Positions 15,448-24,196 of a DNA stretch of 30,001 bases are shown here, in pieces. The stretch is from positions 1 to 30,001 of the IMG/VR virus record IMGVR_UViG_3300046820_000420; one strand, given 5' to 3'. Source of the stretch: a virus. Numbering within the stretch: the first letter of the stretch is position 1; each line of letters starts with the position of its first letter. Under the pieces are notes generated by a model. It did no database searches. It saw only the letters and a list, made by a program, of their open reading frames with translations, and was not told the origin of the DNA. A program made the translations under genes and the position numbers.

Positions 15448-16118
15448 TGGCCACAAATCCTAATGCTGTTGCATACATGACAGGCAGACAAAAGTATGGA
15501 AGACCACAGGCTATGTTGTGGTCAGAAAATTCTGGCACACTGTCCAATGGCCTATACATTCCAAACGGCTATGAAATAGGAGCGCTTCCAGGAACACAGG
15601 TAGAGGAATCATCTTTAAATCAATTTTTAATCTTGTCTGATGACAATAGATCTGAAATAACTGTAGACAATACTAGAATTGAAAAGCGTGAAAGAATGAT
15701 CAATGGTCGCATGAGATCTTATCATGTTGCTGATAAATTAAATATTTCTACATCTTGGAACATGCTTCCGTCACGAGCATACGCTTTGGCTCCAGAGTTT
15801 AATGCATCTAATGGTTCATCGTCATACAACGGGGCATTTGGAAAGCCAACAGGTGCAGATGCACAGTATACAACTGATGGTGGTGCAGGCGGAGTAGAGA
15901 TGCTTGACTGGTACGAAAACCACAAGGGATCCTTCTGGGTGTACCTTGCATATGATAAGTATTCTAATTTCGGAAAAGAAGATGCAGCATATGGTCACTT
16001 AGCACAATATAACCAGGTAATTGAAATGTTCTTCTCTTCATTTCAGTATACAGTTGTAAAGCGTGGAAACTCAAACTATGATTTTTGGAATGTCTCAGTA
16101 ACCCTGGAAGAAGCGTAG
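15447..16118 (+). CDS. minor tail protein, probable distal tail (Dit-like) protein
   Basis: 223 residues, starting in a TAATG overlap with the tape measure stop and preceded by AAGGGG. It is rich in aromatic residues and beta-type sequence (LSNGLYIPNGYEIGALPG; RMRSYHVADKLNISTSWNML; GSFWVYLAYDKYSNF; QVIEMFFSSFQYTVVKRG). It lies directly between the tape measure and the large hub protein, the place of Dit proteins, which form the ring that starts tube polymerisation and links the hub. Proteins like this follow the tape measure in many actinophages as 'minor tail protein'. The Dit role is inferred from gene order. Confidence 0.65.
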   Translation: MATNPNAVAYMTGRQKYGRPQAMLWSENSGTLSNGLYIPNGYEIGALPGTQVEESSLNQFLILSDDNRSEITVDNTRIEKRERMINGRMRSYHVADKLNISTSWNMLPSRAYALAPEFNASNGSSSYNGAFGKPTGADAQYTTDGGAGGVEMLDWYENHKGSFWVYLAYDKYSNFGKEDAAYGHLAQYNQVIEMFFSSFQYTVVKRGNSNYDFWNVSVTLEEA

Positions 16119-16119
16119 T

Positions 16120-19100
16120 ATGTTTCAAAATGATGAGTTAAAGAATCACCTAGAGACATCTTCAGTAGTTAGAACACAGTCAGCAGTTATTGCTGAGTGG
16201 AACATGAATATACCAAATAATATAAAGAAGATTGGTAACTATAGGTATCGCCCAGCAGATTCTTTATCAGTCTATAACAGTATTATTAATAGTTTTGATA
16301 TGAATGAGAACGAGTCTTCATCTGTAAAATTTTACTATGGTGCAACAGATGCAGATGTCAGAGTGGACGGTGGCGTGGATGATCTAAATCAACCAATTAC
16401 GCTTACTCCACAAAAAGAAAAGGTAAAATTGTTTTATTCTTTAGAAAGTTGTTTTTATAGATTTAGACCAAGATCTGGAATCAATAAGGCTAGATACATA
16501 GGAAACACATACATTCATCATTCCAATACAAGCATGGCACAAAGACCAAGATACTATATGCCAGACAAGGATGATTATTTTAAGTACTGGACATCATATA
16601 GAACAGAAGACGGCATTGAGTATGGAATATCAAATAAGGTAATTAATGGTCAGAACTATATTTCTGATGCTGCTCCATTTGTTGTTTATGAAAATAAGAT
16701 TCCAACAAATCGTATTGTTGTAAAGATGCAGACACATATAGGTTCTAGCGATCTTGGCCCATTTTCAAAATCAAGCGGGTCTTTTGCAGATCCATTTTTT
16801 GGAGATTCTAATAAAAGAACTCCAGTAAAGTGGAAGATTCAGTCATTAAAAAATAACAACTGGGTAGACATTAAATCTTTTAATGCATCTTCAACAAGAA
16901 GAAATGGCTCACCACTTATATCTAACGATGGATATCTTGAGTTATCTTATGGGTTAATTGTTCCAGACAGGTATCGTGATAGTTTTATAAAAGCCGAAGA
17001 GTATTCTTCTGTAAACTTTTTACCAGAAAAAAGTGTAAATGGTTATGCATATCTAATTAAGCAAAATGATTTAGACCTTGGTGTTTATCACATATGGTTT
17101 AACGATAGGTACGAAACTTTTATTCCAAACTATGGATGGGATGTAGCGGATGAGTCAATAACAAGACTAACTAACTTTGTGACAGATTTAACATCACCAG
17201 TGACCTACTCAAATTCAACAGACGGCCAAAATGTATACAGAGAGTTTGAGTATTTGGAGGGACTAAGAGTTGTAGTTGATACAATGACAAGACCAGACTC
17301 TACGTTTGATCTTATAGAGTTGTCTCCAAGATTAGTCGTTGACCTTTCAGATAAGACACTTGATTTTTCAATTACAAAGACTGCATCAGATTTAGGATTA
17401 TCTGGTTTGCCTGTAGGTCAATTGCTTGCATCAAATGGAACCCTGAAGTTATTTGATTATGATCAGGCTTTTAATATAAATAATACATCAAGCATAATAA
17501 AAGATTATATTACTAAGAATATTCAAATAAAGTTTTACGAGATCGTTGTTAATGTAAAAGGCTATGATTATTTTGTTCCAATTAAAACAATGTATACCGA
17601 AGGATTTCCTGAAGTAGATAATCAAAATAGGCAGGTTTCTTTAAAGTTAAGAGATATGTTTTTCTATTTTGAGTCAATAACCGCACCACAAACACTTGCA
17701 ACAAATGCATCATTGAGTTATGCAGTAGCAATGATTCTTGATTCTATTGGTTTTTCCAACTATGCATTTAAAAGAGTACAGGGAGAGTCAGACCCAATAA
17801 TTCCATACTTCTTCATATCTCCAGATACAACTGTGGCAGAAGTTTTAAATCAACTTGCCATATCAACACAAACAGCAATGTTCTTTGATGAATACAACAA
17901 TTTTGTAATGATGAGCAAGAATTACATTCTCCCATCAACAGATGAGAGAAGCGTAGACTTTGAGTTGCATGGATCAAAAGATTTTACCAAAGATGGTGTT
18001 TTGCAAAATAAAACAACACAAAACAAATTGGCAAACATAATTTCAATAGCCTCTCAGAATAATGATATATTTAACGATGGCAGCATTAACTATAAGAGCA
18101 GATATATTCAAAAAACCTATGGCTCATTAAGACAAGCAAGTTTAATTGATAAAGAAAAGACCTGGATATATAAGCCAGTACTGCTGTGGGAAGTTGCAGG
18201 GGATCAAAACACAAAGTCTATCAATGGTCAGTCAAACAATCAGTCTAGTTATACATTAGGAGCAATACCTCTTAACTCAAACCTATCATCTACTGTGCCA
18301 TATGTAGCAAACAACACTTTAGTAAATAATGTTATGGACCTAGGAGAAGGAGTTTATTGGCTATCTAGATACAATGGATACTTTTATTCAAGTGGAGAAG
18401 TAATAAAGTTTGATGCAGTGGAGTATAGTGTTACAGGATATGGAAATGTTTGGATAAATAACGTTCTTGAGTATCAAAACTATTTCTCTAAACTTGGACA
18501 TAACGGTAAGATTTATCCAACTGGGCTAGTACGAATTTACTCTGTGCCTAATTATCAAGAGATAAATGGTGTGACAAAACTAAAGAATGGTCCAGTTGCA
18601 AAGCATGGTAGAGGTCAGTTTGGAACGCAGGTAGTTTCACACAGCGCTGGATTAGATCCATACTGGACATCAAATGATTCAGTTCGTGGATGCACTATGA
18701 GATCAGAATTACTTTTTAGTCTTGCGGATCAGTCATCTATTGATGCTCAAGTAGAGTCCTTATCTTTAGATGTTCAAGCAGCAGGTGTTTCTAATACACT
18801 GGCACAGCAGTCTGTTAGAACTGGAATTATTAAAAACTTTTTGTCACAGTATTACGGAACCGAAACAGATCTGAATAGATTAAAGACAACTCAAAGTGGA
18901 ACAATACAGTCATCGGCATTTGTACTTAATGGGCCTTCATTCACAACAACACAAAATGGAATTGACTTTATCTCATACGTACATAAACCACTTACAAATA
19001 AGTTCAAGCACTTTGGAACAAGAATGAGAATCATTGGTAAGATTGAAAACAATCAGAACCGTGGTCAAACACCAATTGGTAGCGATACATACTTTGTTGT

Positions 19101-20439
19101 AACTGGTAACTCTCCAGATCAAAATATTAACATTAGTGCAGGTTCAGGTGGCATGGCTGTAATGCTAAATCCTACAACAAATGTTGGATACTACTTTGAG
19201 ATACTTGCATTGACTGAAAACAATGTAAATAGTTATAGTTCAAATGCTGAAAATCTTGACAATGTTGTGTTTTATAAAGTAATGAGAGATTCAGCAACAT
19301 CTAAGGCTATACCAGTTAAACTATGGGGTGGCCTTACAAATATTATTGTTGACGATGGAAAGTTTACTGGTCAGTCCAGAATGGTTGGGGAAGAGAATCC
19401 AACAGTATACGACTTAGCGGTAGAGTACAAAGACCTTGGAAATATAAGAAGATTTTATCTTTACATAAACAATAGACTTATATCTACAGTAGACGACAAG
19501 AGTCCACTGCCTATCTATAACAATATGGCAATGTTTGTTCGTGGATCTGCAAGATGCATGTTTGAAAATATTTATGCACTAACAAATAACTATAGCCAGA
19601 ATACAACTTTTGCACTAGACACACCAGTTATGTCAGCAGTGGATGATCAAGAAATTGATGTTAATGAATCATTTAGAAAGTATGCAATGAGTGGAGTTGT
19701 CCAGTCTACATACCTATCTGGAATAAGCGCATCCCAACCCCCTGAATATAATATGTACTTTGAGGAGTTTGGGTCTATCATGAGAGAGGCTGCATACTTT
19801 AATGTTAGGTATGACAAGGCATACCCTGCACTATATGCGAAACTATCACCTACCTTTAACAAGATAAAAGGTTATACAGTTTCTGGATTTAGAGCGGGAT
19901 CTTATGGAGCAGAGTTCTTAATTTTTAATGCGACTGACACAGCATTGAGTTTAGATGAAACAACTGGAAACTATTTAAGAATTCAGGGTGTTACATTTAC
20001 ACAAGAGTCTCAGCATGAATTGACTATGGATGAATATTTTAGCAAGAATAGCGATTTCTCAAATCCAGACATATCTGGCTCAAGCCTAATAAAGTCTCCA
20101 ATAAAATATGACAATGACTTTAAGGATATCAAGGTTAGTAGAATGACCTATGGAAAGAAAGATTTTTCTTTACAGACTCCGTATATTCAAACACAAGACG
20201 ATGCAAATAGTTTAATGGAGTGGATAGTTAACAAAGTAGTTAAGCCAAGAAGATCAGTTGGTATAAAGATATTTGCTACCCCTATATTGCAACTAGGAGA
20301 CATAGTTACAGTTGACTACCAAGACAATGATTCTGTTAATCAGGTATCTAGTCCAACTAGCAGGTTCGTAGTATATAATATAGAGTATGCAAAAAATTCA
20401 GAGGGACCAGATATGACCGTATATCTAAGCGAGGTATAA
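16120..20439 (+). CDS. large minor tail protein: tail hub with binding domains
   Basis: 1439 residues, starting one base after the previous stop. Residues about 195-345 look like a galactose-binding/F5-8-type jelly roll (NRIVVKMQTHIGSS; PVKWKIQSLKNNNWVDIKSF). Residues about 400-620 (VDLSDKTLDFSITK; DYFVPIKTMYTEGFPEVD; SLKLRDMFFYFES; FFISPDTTVAEVLNQLA) resemble the tail-hub part of gp27/Tal-type proteins. Residues about 930-1160 look like a LamG/concanavalin-type sandwich (FVLNGPSFTTTQNGIDFISY; RRFYLYINNRLIST). The end (IFATPILQLGDIVTVDYQ) is the strand set typical of hub C-termini. It would plug the tail tip and carry surface-binding domains. Arginines are mostly AGA, which suits a low-copy protein. 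Domain limits are approximate. Confidence 0.7.
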   Translation: MFQNDELKNHLETSSVVRTQSAVIAEWNMNIPNNIKKIGNYRYRPADSLSVYNSIINSFDMNENESSSVKFYYGATDADVRVDGGVDDLNQPITLTPQKEKVKLFYSLESCFYRFRPRSGINKARYIGNTYIHHSNTSMAQRPRYYMPDKDDYFKYWTSYRTEDGIEYGISNKVINGQNYISDAAPFVVYENKIPTNRIVVKMQTHIGSSDLGPFSKSSGSFADPFFGDSNKRTPVKWKIQSLKNNNWVDIKSFNASSTRRNGSPLISNDGYLELSYGLIVPDRYRDSFIKAEEYSSVNFLPEKSVNGYAYLIKQNDLDLGVYHIWFNDRYETFIPNYGWDVADESITRLTNFVTDLTSPVTYSNSTDGQNVYREFEYLEGLRVVVDTMTRPDSTFDLIELSPRLVVDLSDKTLDFSITKTASDLGLSGLPVGQLLASNGTLKLFDYDQAFNINNTSSIIKDYITKNIQIKFYEIVVNVKGYDYFVPIKTMYTEGFPEVDNQNRQVSLKLRDMFFYFESITAPQTLATNASLSYAVAMILDSIGFSNYAFKRVQGESDPIIPYFFISPDTTVAEVLNQLAISTQTAMFFDEYNNFVMMSKNYILPSTDERSVDFELHGSKDFTKDGVLQNKTTQNKLANIISIASQNNDIFNDGSINYKSRYIQKTYGSLRQASLIDKEKTWIYKPVLLWEVAGDQNTKSINGQSNNQSSYTLGAIPLNSNLSSTVPYVANNTLVNNVMDLGEGVYWLSRYNGYFYSSGEVIKFDAVEYSVTGYGNVWINNVLEYQNYFSKLGHNGKIYPTGLVRIYSVPNYQEINGVTKLKNGPVAKHGRGQFGTQVVSHSAGLDPYWTSNDSVRGCTMRSELLFSLADQSSIDAQVESLSLDVQAAGVSNTLAQQSVRTGIIKNFLSQYYGTETDLNRLKTTQSGTIQSSAFVLNGPSFTTTQNGIDFISYVHKPLTNKFKHFGTRMRIIGKIENNQNRGQTPIGSDTYFVVTGNSPDQNINISAGSGGMAVMLNPTTNVGYYFEILALTENNVNSYSSNAENLDNVVFYKVMRDSATSKAIPVKLWGGLTNIIVDDGKFTGQSRMVGEENPTVYDLAVEYKDLGNIRRFYLYINNRLISTVDDKSPLPIYNNMAMFVRGSARCMFENIYALTNNYSQNTTFALDTPVMSAVDDQEIDVNESFRKYAMSGVVQSTYLSGISASQPPEYNMYFEEFGSIMREAAYFNVRYDKAYPALYAKLSPTFNKIKGYTVSGFRAGSYGAEFLIFNATDTALSLDETTGNYLRIQGVTFTQESQHELTMDEYFSKNSDFSNPDISGSSLIKSPIKYDNDFKDIKVSRMTYGKKDFSLQTPYIQTQDDANSLMEWIVNKVVKPRRSVGIKIFATPILQLGDIVTVDYQDNDSVNQVSSPTSRFVVYNIEYAKNSEGPDMTVYLSEV

Positions 20440-20440
20440 A

Positions 20441-20929
20441 ATGGCTGAAGCCCTACCAAATTTACCAGTATCAACTCCTTCATCAGCAAGTGATGGAGTG
20501 CTTGCAGCATCAAAAGACATATTCGTTATTACGGATGAGTCTCTTCCAATAGAGATAATGACAGACCTTGTTTTTGAAGATATTGGTGGTCAAGAAATTA
20601 TCAATATCTCAAGATCAGATATTGTTAACGGACAAAATGTTATATATCAGCCAATCAAAAATTTAACATCTATAAATTATCAGTATAACCCACAAAATAT
20701 TTTGTCATTACAGGACACTTCAGAGAGTTATTTCAAAAAGTTTCCTATTCAGTTAGATAAGAGAATTCCCAAGGTTGGGACTGGTCCAAATAATGAGACG
20801 GTATATATTGATCCAGACACTGGGGATCTTGTTATAAATGTTGTTGCATTAGAAAAAGATGAGCAGGTAGAGGTTCAAATCCTTAATGGTGGAGCCCTAT
20901 TTGATGATACAATATACGAGGTGAACTAA
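20441..20929 (+). CDS. small minor tail protein
   Basis: 162 residues, starting one base after the hub stop with GAGGT just upstream. The N-terminus is Pro/Ser-rich and flexible (LPNLPVSTPSSASDGVLAAS), followed by a beta-rich body (DIFVITDESLPIEIMTDLVF; DPDTGDLVINVVALEKDEQV). Proteins like this sit between the hub and fibre genes in actinophage tail modules. I know no defined function; a tip or fibre attachment role is likely from position. It abuts the next gene, whose ribosome site GAGGTGA lies inside its last codons. Confidence 0.5.
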   Translation: MAEALPNLPVSTPSSASDGVLAASKDIFVITDESLPIEIMTDLVFEDIGGQEIINISRSDIVNGQNVIYQPIKNLTSINYQYNPQNILSLQDTSESYFKKFPIQLDKRIPKVGTGPNNETVYIDPDTGDLVINVVALEKDEQVEVQILNGGALFDDTIYEVN

Positions 20930-22063
20930 ATGATTACTAATACTGGAAAAAATATCTTAGCCAAATATCTATTGGGACAGGCACCAGCCTATGCCTCATA
21001 CATTGCTCTTGGCTGTGGAGCCAAGCCATTGGCCTCAGATGGGGTTCTAGGAGACTACTCAGACCAGGAAAGACTAAACTTTGAAATGTTCCGTGTCCCC
21101 ATAATTTCTCGTGGATATGTATCTGAGGATAATTTAACTAAACTGGTTTTAACTGCAGAACTTCCAAGCGAAGAAAGATACGAGATTACAGAGGTTGGCA
21201 TTTTTTCAGCAGGATCGAATACATCTGCAGGAGCATACGATAGCAAGTCCATCTATGCATTTACTCAGGATGAGAATTGGGAATATCATACAGATACTGC
21301 AGCGGTATCTATACCAATTATCTACGAGCCTTTAGATGGAGACTTACAGAATAACGTTATAAACACAACTGAGAAGGTATTTCAAACAAACGCAGACAAT
21401 AGAATTTTTACCAATCAGGAAAGATATCTTAGATATGAAAGATGCAGATTCTTTAACAATATTGTTGTAGTTAGAGGAGATGTTTCAGATATATCTGTTG
21501 ATGGGAATAATCATTTGGTTATCAATTCAGGATCAGAGCACCTTCACTTAACTGGAGCAAGCCTTGATTTTAATAGAAATGCACCAACAGATGAAATCAA
21601 ACTGGCATTTACTGTAATCAATAAAGATGGAGAGTCTAATGCTGTCCCAGACAATGTAAAGATTATTGTTGAGTTTGCATCATCTGATATTCACAATACT
21701 GGCGAGTGGGCAAGATTTGAAGTCAACCTAAATAATGGAACATCTGCTGGTCAGCACAACTTTGCTACAAATAGATATGTAGTTGCCACAAGACAACTTC
21801 AAGAACTTTATAAGAGTTCTGGGTTTACTTGGAGTCAGGTAGATGTAGTTAAGATTCTTGCATGCGTCACAGATGGCGGAACAATCTCAGATGATTTCTA
21901 CGTATGCCTTGATGCTATAAGACTAGAAAACAATAGTTCTGCCAACCCACTATATGGCATGAGCGGGTACTCTGTTATTAGAAATGTAGGTGCACAGCCT
22001 ATTGTTAAGTTGGCAAATACAACAAACTATATTGAGTTTAGATTTGCTTTGGATGTTCAGTAA
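20930..22063 (+). CDS. minor tail / fibre protein with jelly-roll domain
   Basis: 377 residues; ATG 20930 immediately follows the previous stop and has a GAGGTGA site. Residues 1-140 (MITNTGKNILAKYLLGQAPA; YEITEVGIFSAGSN) resemble the N-terminal attachment domain of tail fibre proteins that begin with 'ITN.GK..LAKYL'. Residues about 150-345 are a beta-sandwich candidate with alternating strands (EIKLAFTVINKDGE; VKIIVEFASSDIHNTGEWAR; FYVCLDAIRLENNS) followed by NPLYGMSGYS, a run I associate with carbohydrate-binding-like domains of actinophage tail proteins. It is a good candidate for receptor contact. Substrate is unknown. Confidence 0.6.
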   Translation: MITNTGKNILAKYLLGQAPAYASYIALGCGAKPLASDGVLGDYSDQERLNFEMFRVPIISRGYVSEDNLTKLVLTAELPSEERYEITEVGIFSAGSNTSAGAYDSKSIYAFTQDENWEYHTDTAAVSIPIIYEPLDGDLQNNVINTTEKVFQTNADNRIFTNQERYLRYERCRFFNNIVVVRGDVSDISVDGNNHLVINSGSEHLHLTGASLDFNRNAPTDEIKLAFTVINKDGESNAVPDNVKIIVEFASSDIHNTGEWARFEVNLNNGTSAGQHNFATNRYVVATRQLQELYKSSGFTWSQVDVVKILACVTDGGTISDDFYVCLDAIRLENNSSANPLYGMSGYSVIRNVGAQPIVKLANTTNYIEFRFALDVQ

Positions 22064-22503
22064 TGGCATTACCAGATAGCGGTATTAAGAAAGTAATAAT
22101 ACCAAAGGCCTCTTTGCCACAAAGGTCTGGAGAAAATAAAGACTATGCTGTTAGATTTCGTATTGTTTCAGAAGATAAAAATAGAAGTTCTCATTGGTCA
22201 GTTAAATATTCAGTGCCTCTACCAGATGTCATTGGTATAGACTACAGGGTTGCAGTCAATCAAACAAGCGACACAATAACCACTGTCTGGACTCCAGAGC
22301 CTGGAACAAAATCTGAATTTGATGTTTATGTTAAATGGGATAGTCAACCATGGCAGTTTGTCTCTACAGTTTTTACAACTAGCCATTCTACTATTATTAA
22401 AACTGGAGCAACAACTGTTCAAATTGCTGTACAGGTTCCAACATTTCCAAAGCAAAGATATGCTGGATCAACTCTTTTTGAGTCTCCACAGGAAAACGTT
22501 TAA
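22063..22503 (+). CDS. minor tail protein with Ig/FN3-like domain
   Basis: 146 residues, starting in a TAATG overlap with the fibre gene. Residues 20-135 form an alternating strand pattern (NKDYAVRFRIVSEDKNRSSH, then W..KYSVPLPDV; TITTVWTPEPG; EFDVYVKWDSQPWQF; TTVQIAVQVPTFP) that resembles a fibronectin-III or Ig-like sandwich. Such domains decorate phage tail and capsid surfaces. No ribosome site is obvious, so translation is probably coupled to the gene before. Its stop overlaps the promoter of the next gene. Confidence 0.5.
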   Translation: MALPDSGIKKVIIPKASLPQRSGENKDYAVRFRIVSEDKNRSSHWSVKYSVPLPDVIGIDYRVAVNQTSDTITTVWTPEPGTKSEFDVYVKWDSQPWQFVSTVFTTSHSTIIKTGATTVQIAVQVPTFPKQRYAGSTLFESPQENV

Positions 22504-22512
22504 TGGTATAAT
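22504..22512 (+). promoter_or_regulatory. extended -10 promoter of the tail-tip protein gene
   Basis: TGGTATAAT is a consensus extended -10. The ATG at 22522 lies ten bases after the hexamer, so the predicted leader is about three bases, and AGATATATC in between contains no Shine-Dalgarno. This would be a near-leaderless transcript. Confidence 0.5.
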
Positions 22513-22521
22513 AGATATATC

Positions 22522-22965
22522 ATGTCAAAACTACCACTTCCAGAACGAGGACAGCCACTAGATGTTTCTTATATCTATCAGTTGGCTACAGCAATTAACG
22601 ATTTATCATCCCAGATATCTCCAGCAGTTTACAAGTATGTTACAGTAGATACTCCAGGGGTTGGAAAGCAGAGCGTCAAGGCTTCTGAGGCTAGAATTAT
22701 TGGTGGGTACGTCAACGTTGTAAATAGTTCTACTAGAAACGCAGGTACAGAAGTTGCGTTCTCCTATGACTTTCCAACAGACTTTAAGTATGCACCAATC
22801 GCAACTGCAACTCCAATCAATATTGGAGGAACAGATGCTGGTAAGAATGTATCAGTAGTACTAAAGACTGTGACAACTTCTAAGGTTGAAGGAATTGTTA
22901 GGTTTGGAACAACAGGAGATATGTCAGTAGATGTTAATCTTGTTATCATTGGAATTCCAAATTAA
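22522..22965 (+). CDS. small tail-tip or fibre C-terminal-domain-like protein
   Basis: 147 residues. The N-terminal 50 residues include a helix (VSYIYQLATAINDLSSQISP) that could trimerise. The rest is a beta domain (KYAPIATATPINIGG; KNVSVVLKTVTTSKVEGIVR; DMSVDVNLVIIGIPN) whose shape resembles gp53-like/H-type-lectin tail-fibre ends: a variable loop between strands and a terminal hydrophobic strand. A short trimeric tip attached to the fibre gene products just upstream is a plausible role. It has its own near-leaderless promoter and is the last tail gene before the accessory genes. Confidence 0.45.
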   Translation: MSKLPLPERGQPLDVSYIYQLATAINDLSSQISPAVYKYVTVDTPGVGKQSVKASEARIIGGYVNVVNSSTRNAGTEVAFSYDFPTDFKYAPIATATPINIGGTDAGKNVSVVLKTVTTSKVEGIVRFGTTGDMSVDVNLVIIGIPN

Positions 22966-22967
22966 TA

Positions 22968-23159
22968 ATGATAAAATGTATCAAATGCACCAGAAGAATG
23001 TTCATAGACAGACAGTATAGTAAAATTGATTACCTGGAAGTTTACTGCATATACTGCGGTTCAAGAAGATTCTTTAATCCACCAACAGCATCACCAGAGG
23101 GACTATGGCTATTAAAAAAGGAAGTATCGAGAGCGAAGGCTACAATGAGTCCCCTGTAA
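22968..23159 (+). CDS. small zinc-ribbon protein
   Basis: 63 residues, ATG two bases after the previous stop. Two CxxC pairs, C4/C7 and C27/C30, spaced 20 residues apart, form a treble-clef or zinc-ribbon core (MIKCIKCTRR; EVYCIYCGSRRFFNPP), followed by a helical tail (EGLWLLKKEVSRAKATMS). Small ribbon proteins like this accompany the MerR-like gene in phages of this type. It may bind nucleic acid or a host protein. It overlaps the next gene by 55 bases in another frame. Confidence 0.6.
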   Translation: MIKCIKCTRRMFIDRQYSKIDYLEVYCIYCGSRRFFNPPTASPEGLWLLKKEVSRAKATMSPL

Positions 23160-23647
23160 TACCAGGAAATAAAAAAGTTTGGTTTTTAAATGGAGACCTT
23201 GTAAGAATGCATCACCTAAACAGATCTAATGGAATAATGTCTGTTTATAATATTACACAAGATAGAATTGAAAGTTGTCTTATTAGTGATTTTAAAAATA
23301 AAAGAGAACGTGCATATACCGTTGGGCAGACTGCTGATTTAGTTAATCGTCATAAGAAATATCTGCCAGATTTAATGAAGCGTGGTGTAATTCCTTTTCC
23401 AACTGGATCTCAAAAAGGTGGAGCAAGAGGATTTCAGGTAAGATCATATTACTCAGAATCCCAAGTAAGGGAGATTCGTGATATACTTGCTACGTACCAT
23501 ATTGGTAGACCAAGGAAAGACAATTTAATAACAAATGATATTACTCCATCGCAGCAAGAGTTGACACGGCGCATGGGAGACGGTATACTTACATATACGA
23601 GAACTGAAGATGGACGATTTATTCCAGTGTGGAATGAGTCTATTTAA
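23105..23647 (+). CDS. MerR-like helix-turn-helix DNA-binding protein
   Basis: 180 residues. An N-terminal block (KKVWFLNGDLVRMHHLNRSN; IMSVYNITQDRIESCLISDF) precedes a MerR-family winged-helix segment at residues 70-125 (AYTVGQTADLVNRHKKYLPD; then LMKRGVIPFP, a basic wing GSQKGGARGF, and VRSYYSESQVREIRDIL). The C-terminus (MGDGILTYTRTEDGRFIPVW) looks conserved. MerR-type domains bind DNA; this could regulate the switch between structural and replication genes, beside which it sits. Start 23105 has AGAGGG about four bases upstream and overlaps the zinc-ribbon gene by 55 bases. No effector domain of classical MerR length is present. Confidence 0.65.
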   Translation: MAIKKGSIESEGYNESPVIPGNKKVWFLNGDLVRMHHLNRSNGIMSVYNITQDRIESCLISDFKNKRERAYTVGQTADLVNRHKKYLPDLMKRGVIPFPTGSQKGGARGFQVRSYYSESQVREIRDILATYHIGRPRKDNLITNDITPSQQELTRRMGDGILTYTRTEDGRFIPVWNESI

Positions 23648-23660
23648 CGAAGGGTATGAA

Positions 23661-23888
23661 ATGTCAGAAGTAGAAAATACAAGTAGCAGTGATAATACTA
23701 AGGTTGGTGTAACTCTTGGCTACACTCTTAATCTTGGAAACTTTCAGTCATTGAGAATTGATCTTAATGTTATTGATTCTAAGCGTGAAGGTGAGAATAC
23801 GAACGATGCTTTTGAGCGTGTGTACAAGTTCGTAGAAGACAAGTTGACAGAGAAGGTCAACGAAGCAAAGTCTGAAATCTCAGAGTAA
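23661..23888 (+). CDS. small conserved phage protein of unknown function
   Basis: 75 residues from ATG 23661, chosen because GAAGGG sits six bases upstream; the longer frame from 23610 would start inside the previous gene with a poor site. A Ser/Asn/Asp-rich start leads to a beta hairpin (KVGVTLGYTLNLGNFQSLRI) and an amphipathic acidic helix (NDAFERVYKFVEDKLTEKVN). I recall small proteins of this pattern next to phage replication genes but know no function. It overlaps the next gene by TAATG. Confidence 0.6.
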   Translation: MSEVENTSSSDNTKVGVTLGYTLNLGNFQSLRIDLNVIDSKREGENTNDAFERVYKFVEDKLTEKVNEAKSEISE

Positions 23889-24196
23889 TGGCTGAACGCA
23901 AAGACCGAATGGCTTTGCTTTCAAGATACAGCAAGTATCATACCGCAAGGTACGAATCAAAGCCATCCCTTAACCTAAATGTAGAGCAGTGGGCTTCAGA
24001 TGCACTGGTAGAGTCTTATGGTTTATCAGGCTGCTACGATATACTTGAGTATTACTTTTTAGTTTCAGAAAATCCATCATGGAACTACTTTGCATACAAT
24101 GCAGAGAAAATATTACAAGCACAAAAAGATAAAAAGAAAGATGACGAAGAGAGAGCAGAGCGCAGACGAATGGCAAAGGAGTGGCTAAGTGAATAA
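23888..24196 (+). CDS. unknown protein preceding the helicase; possible helicase partner
   Basis: 102 residues starting at a TAATG overlap. Mainly helical: residues 1-80 contain aromatic-rich helices (NVEQWASDALVESYGLSGCY; DILEYYFLVSENPSWNYFAY), and the C-terminus is a highly charged helix (KDKKKDDEERAERRRMAKEW). It overlaps the helicase gene by eight bases, so the two are likely made together. A small helical protein with a charged tail coupled to DnaB is where a helicase loader or inhibitor might be, but no loader motif is visible and this is a guess from position. Confidence 0.5.
   Translation: MAERKDRMALLSRYSKYHTARYESKPSLNLNVEQWASDALVESYGLSGCYDILEYYFLVSENPSWNYFAYNAEKILQAQKDKKKDDEERAERRRMAKEWLSE

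Noticed and set aside
23610-23660. Earlier start at 23610 for the small gene ending at 23888
   Set aside because: It would begin inside the MerR-like gene with an unlikely N-terminus; ATG 23661 has GAAGGG at good spacing.
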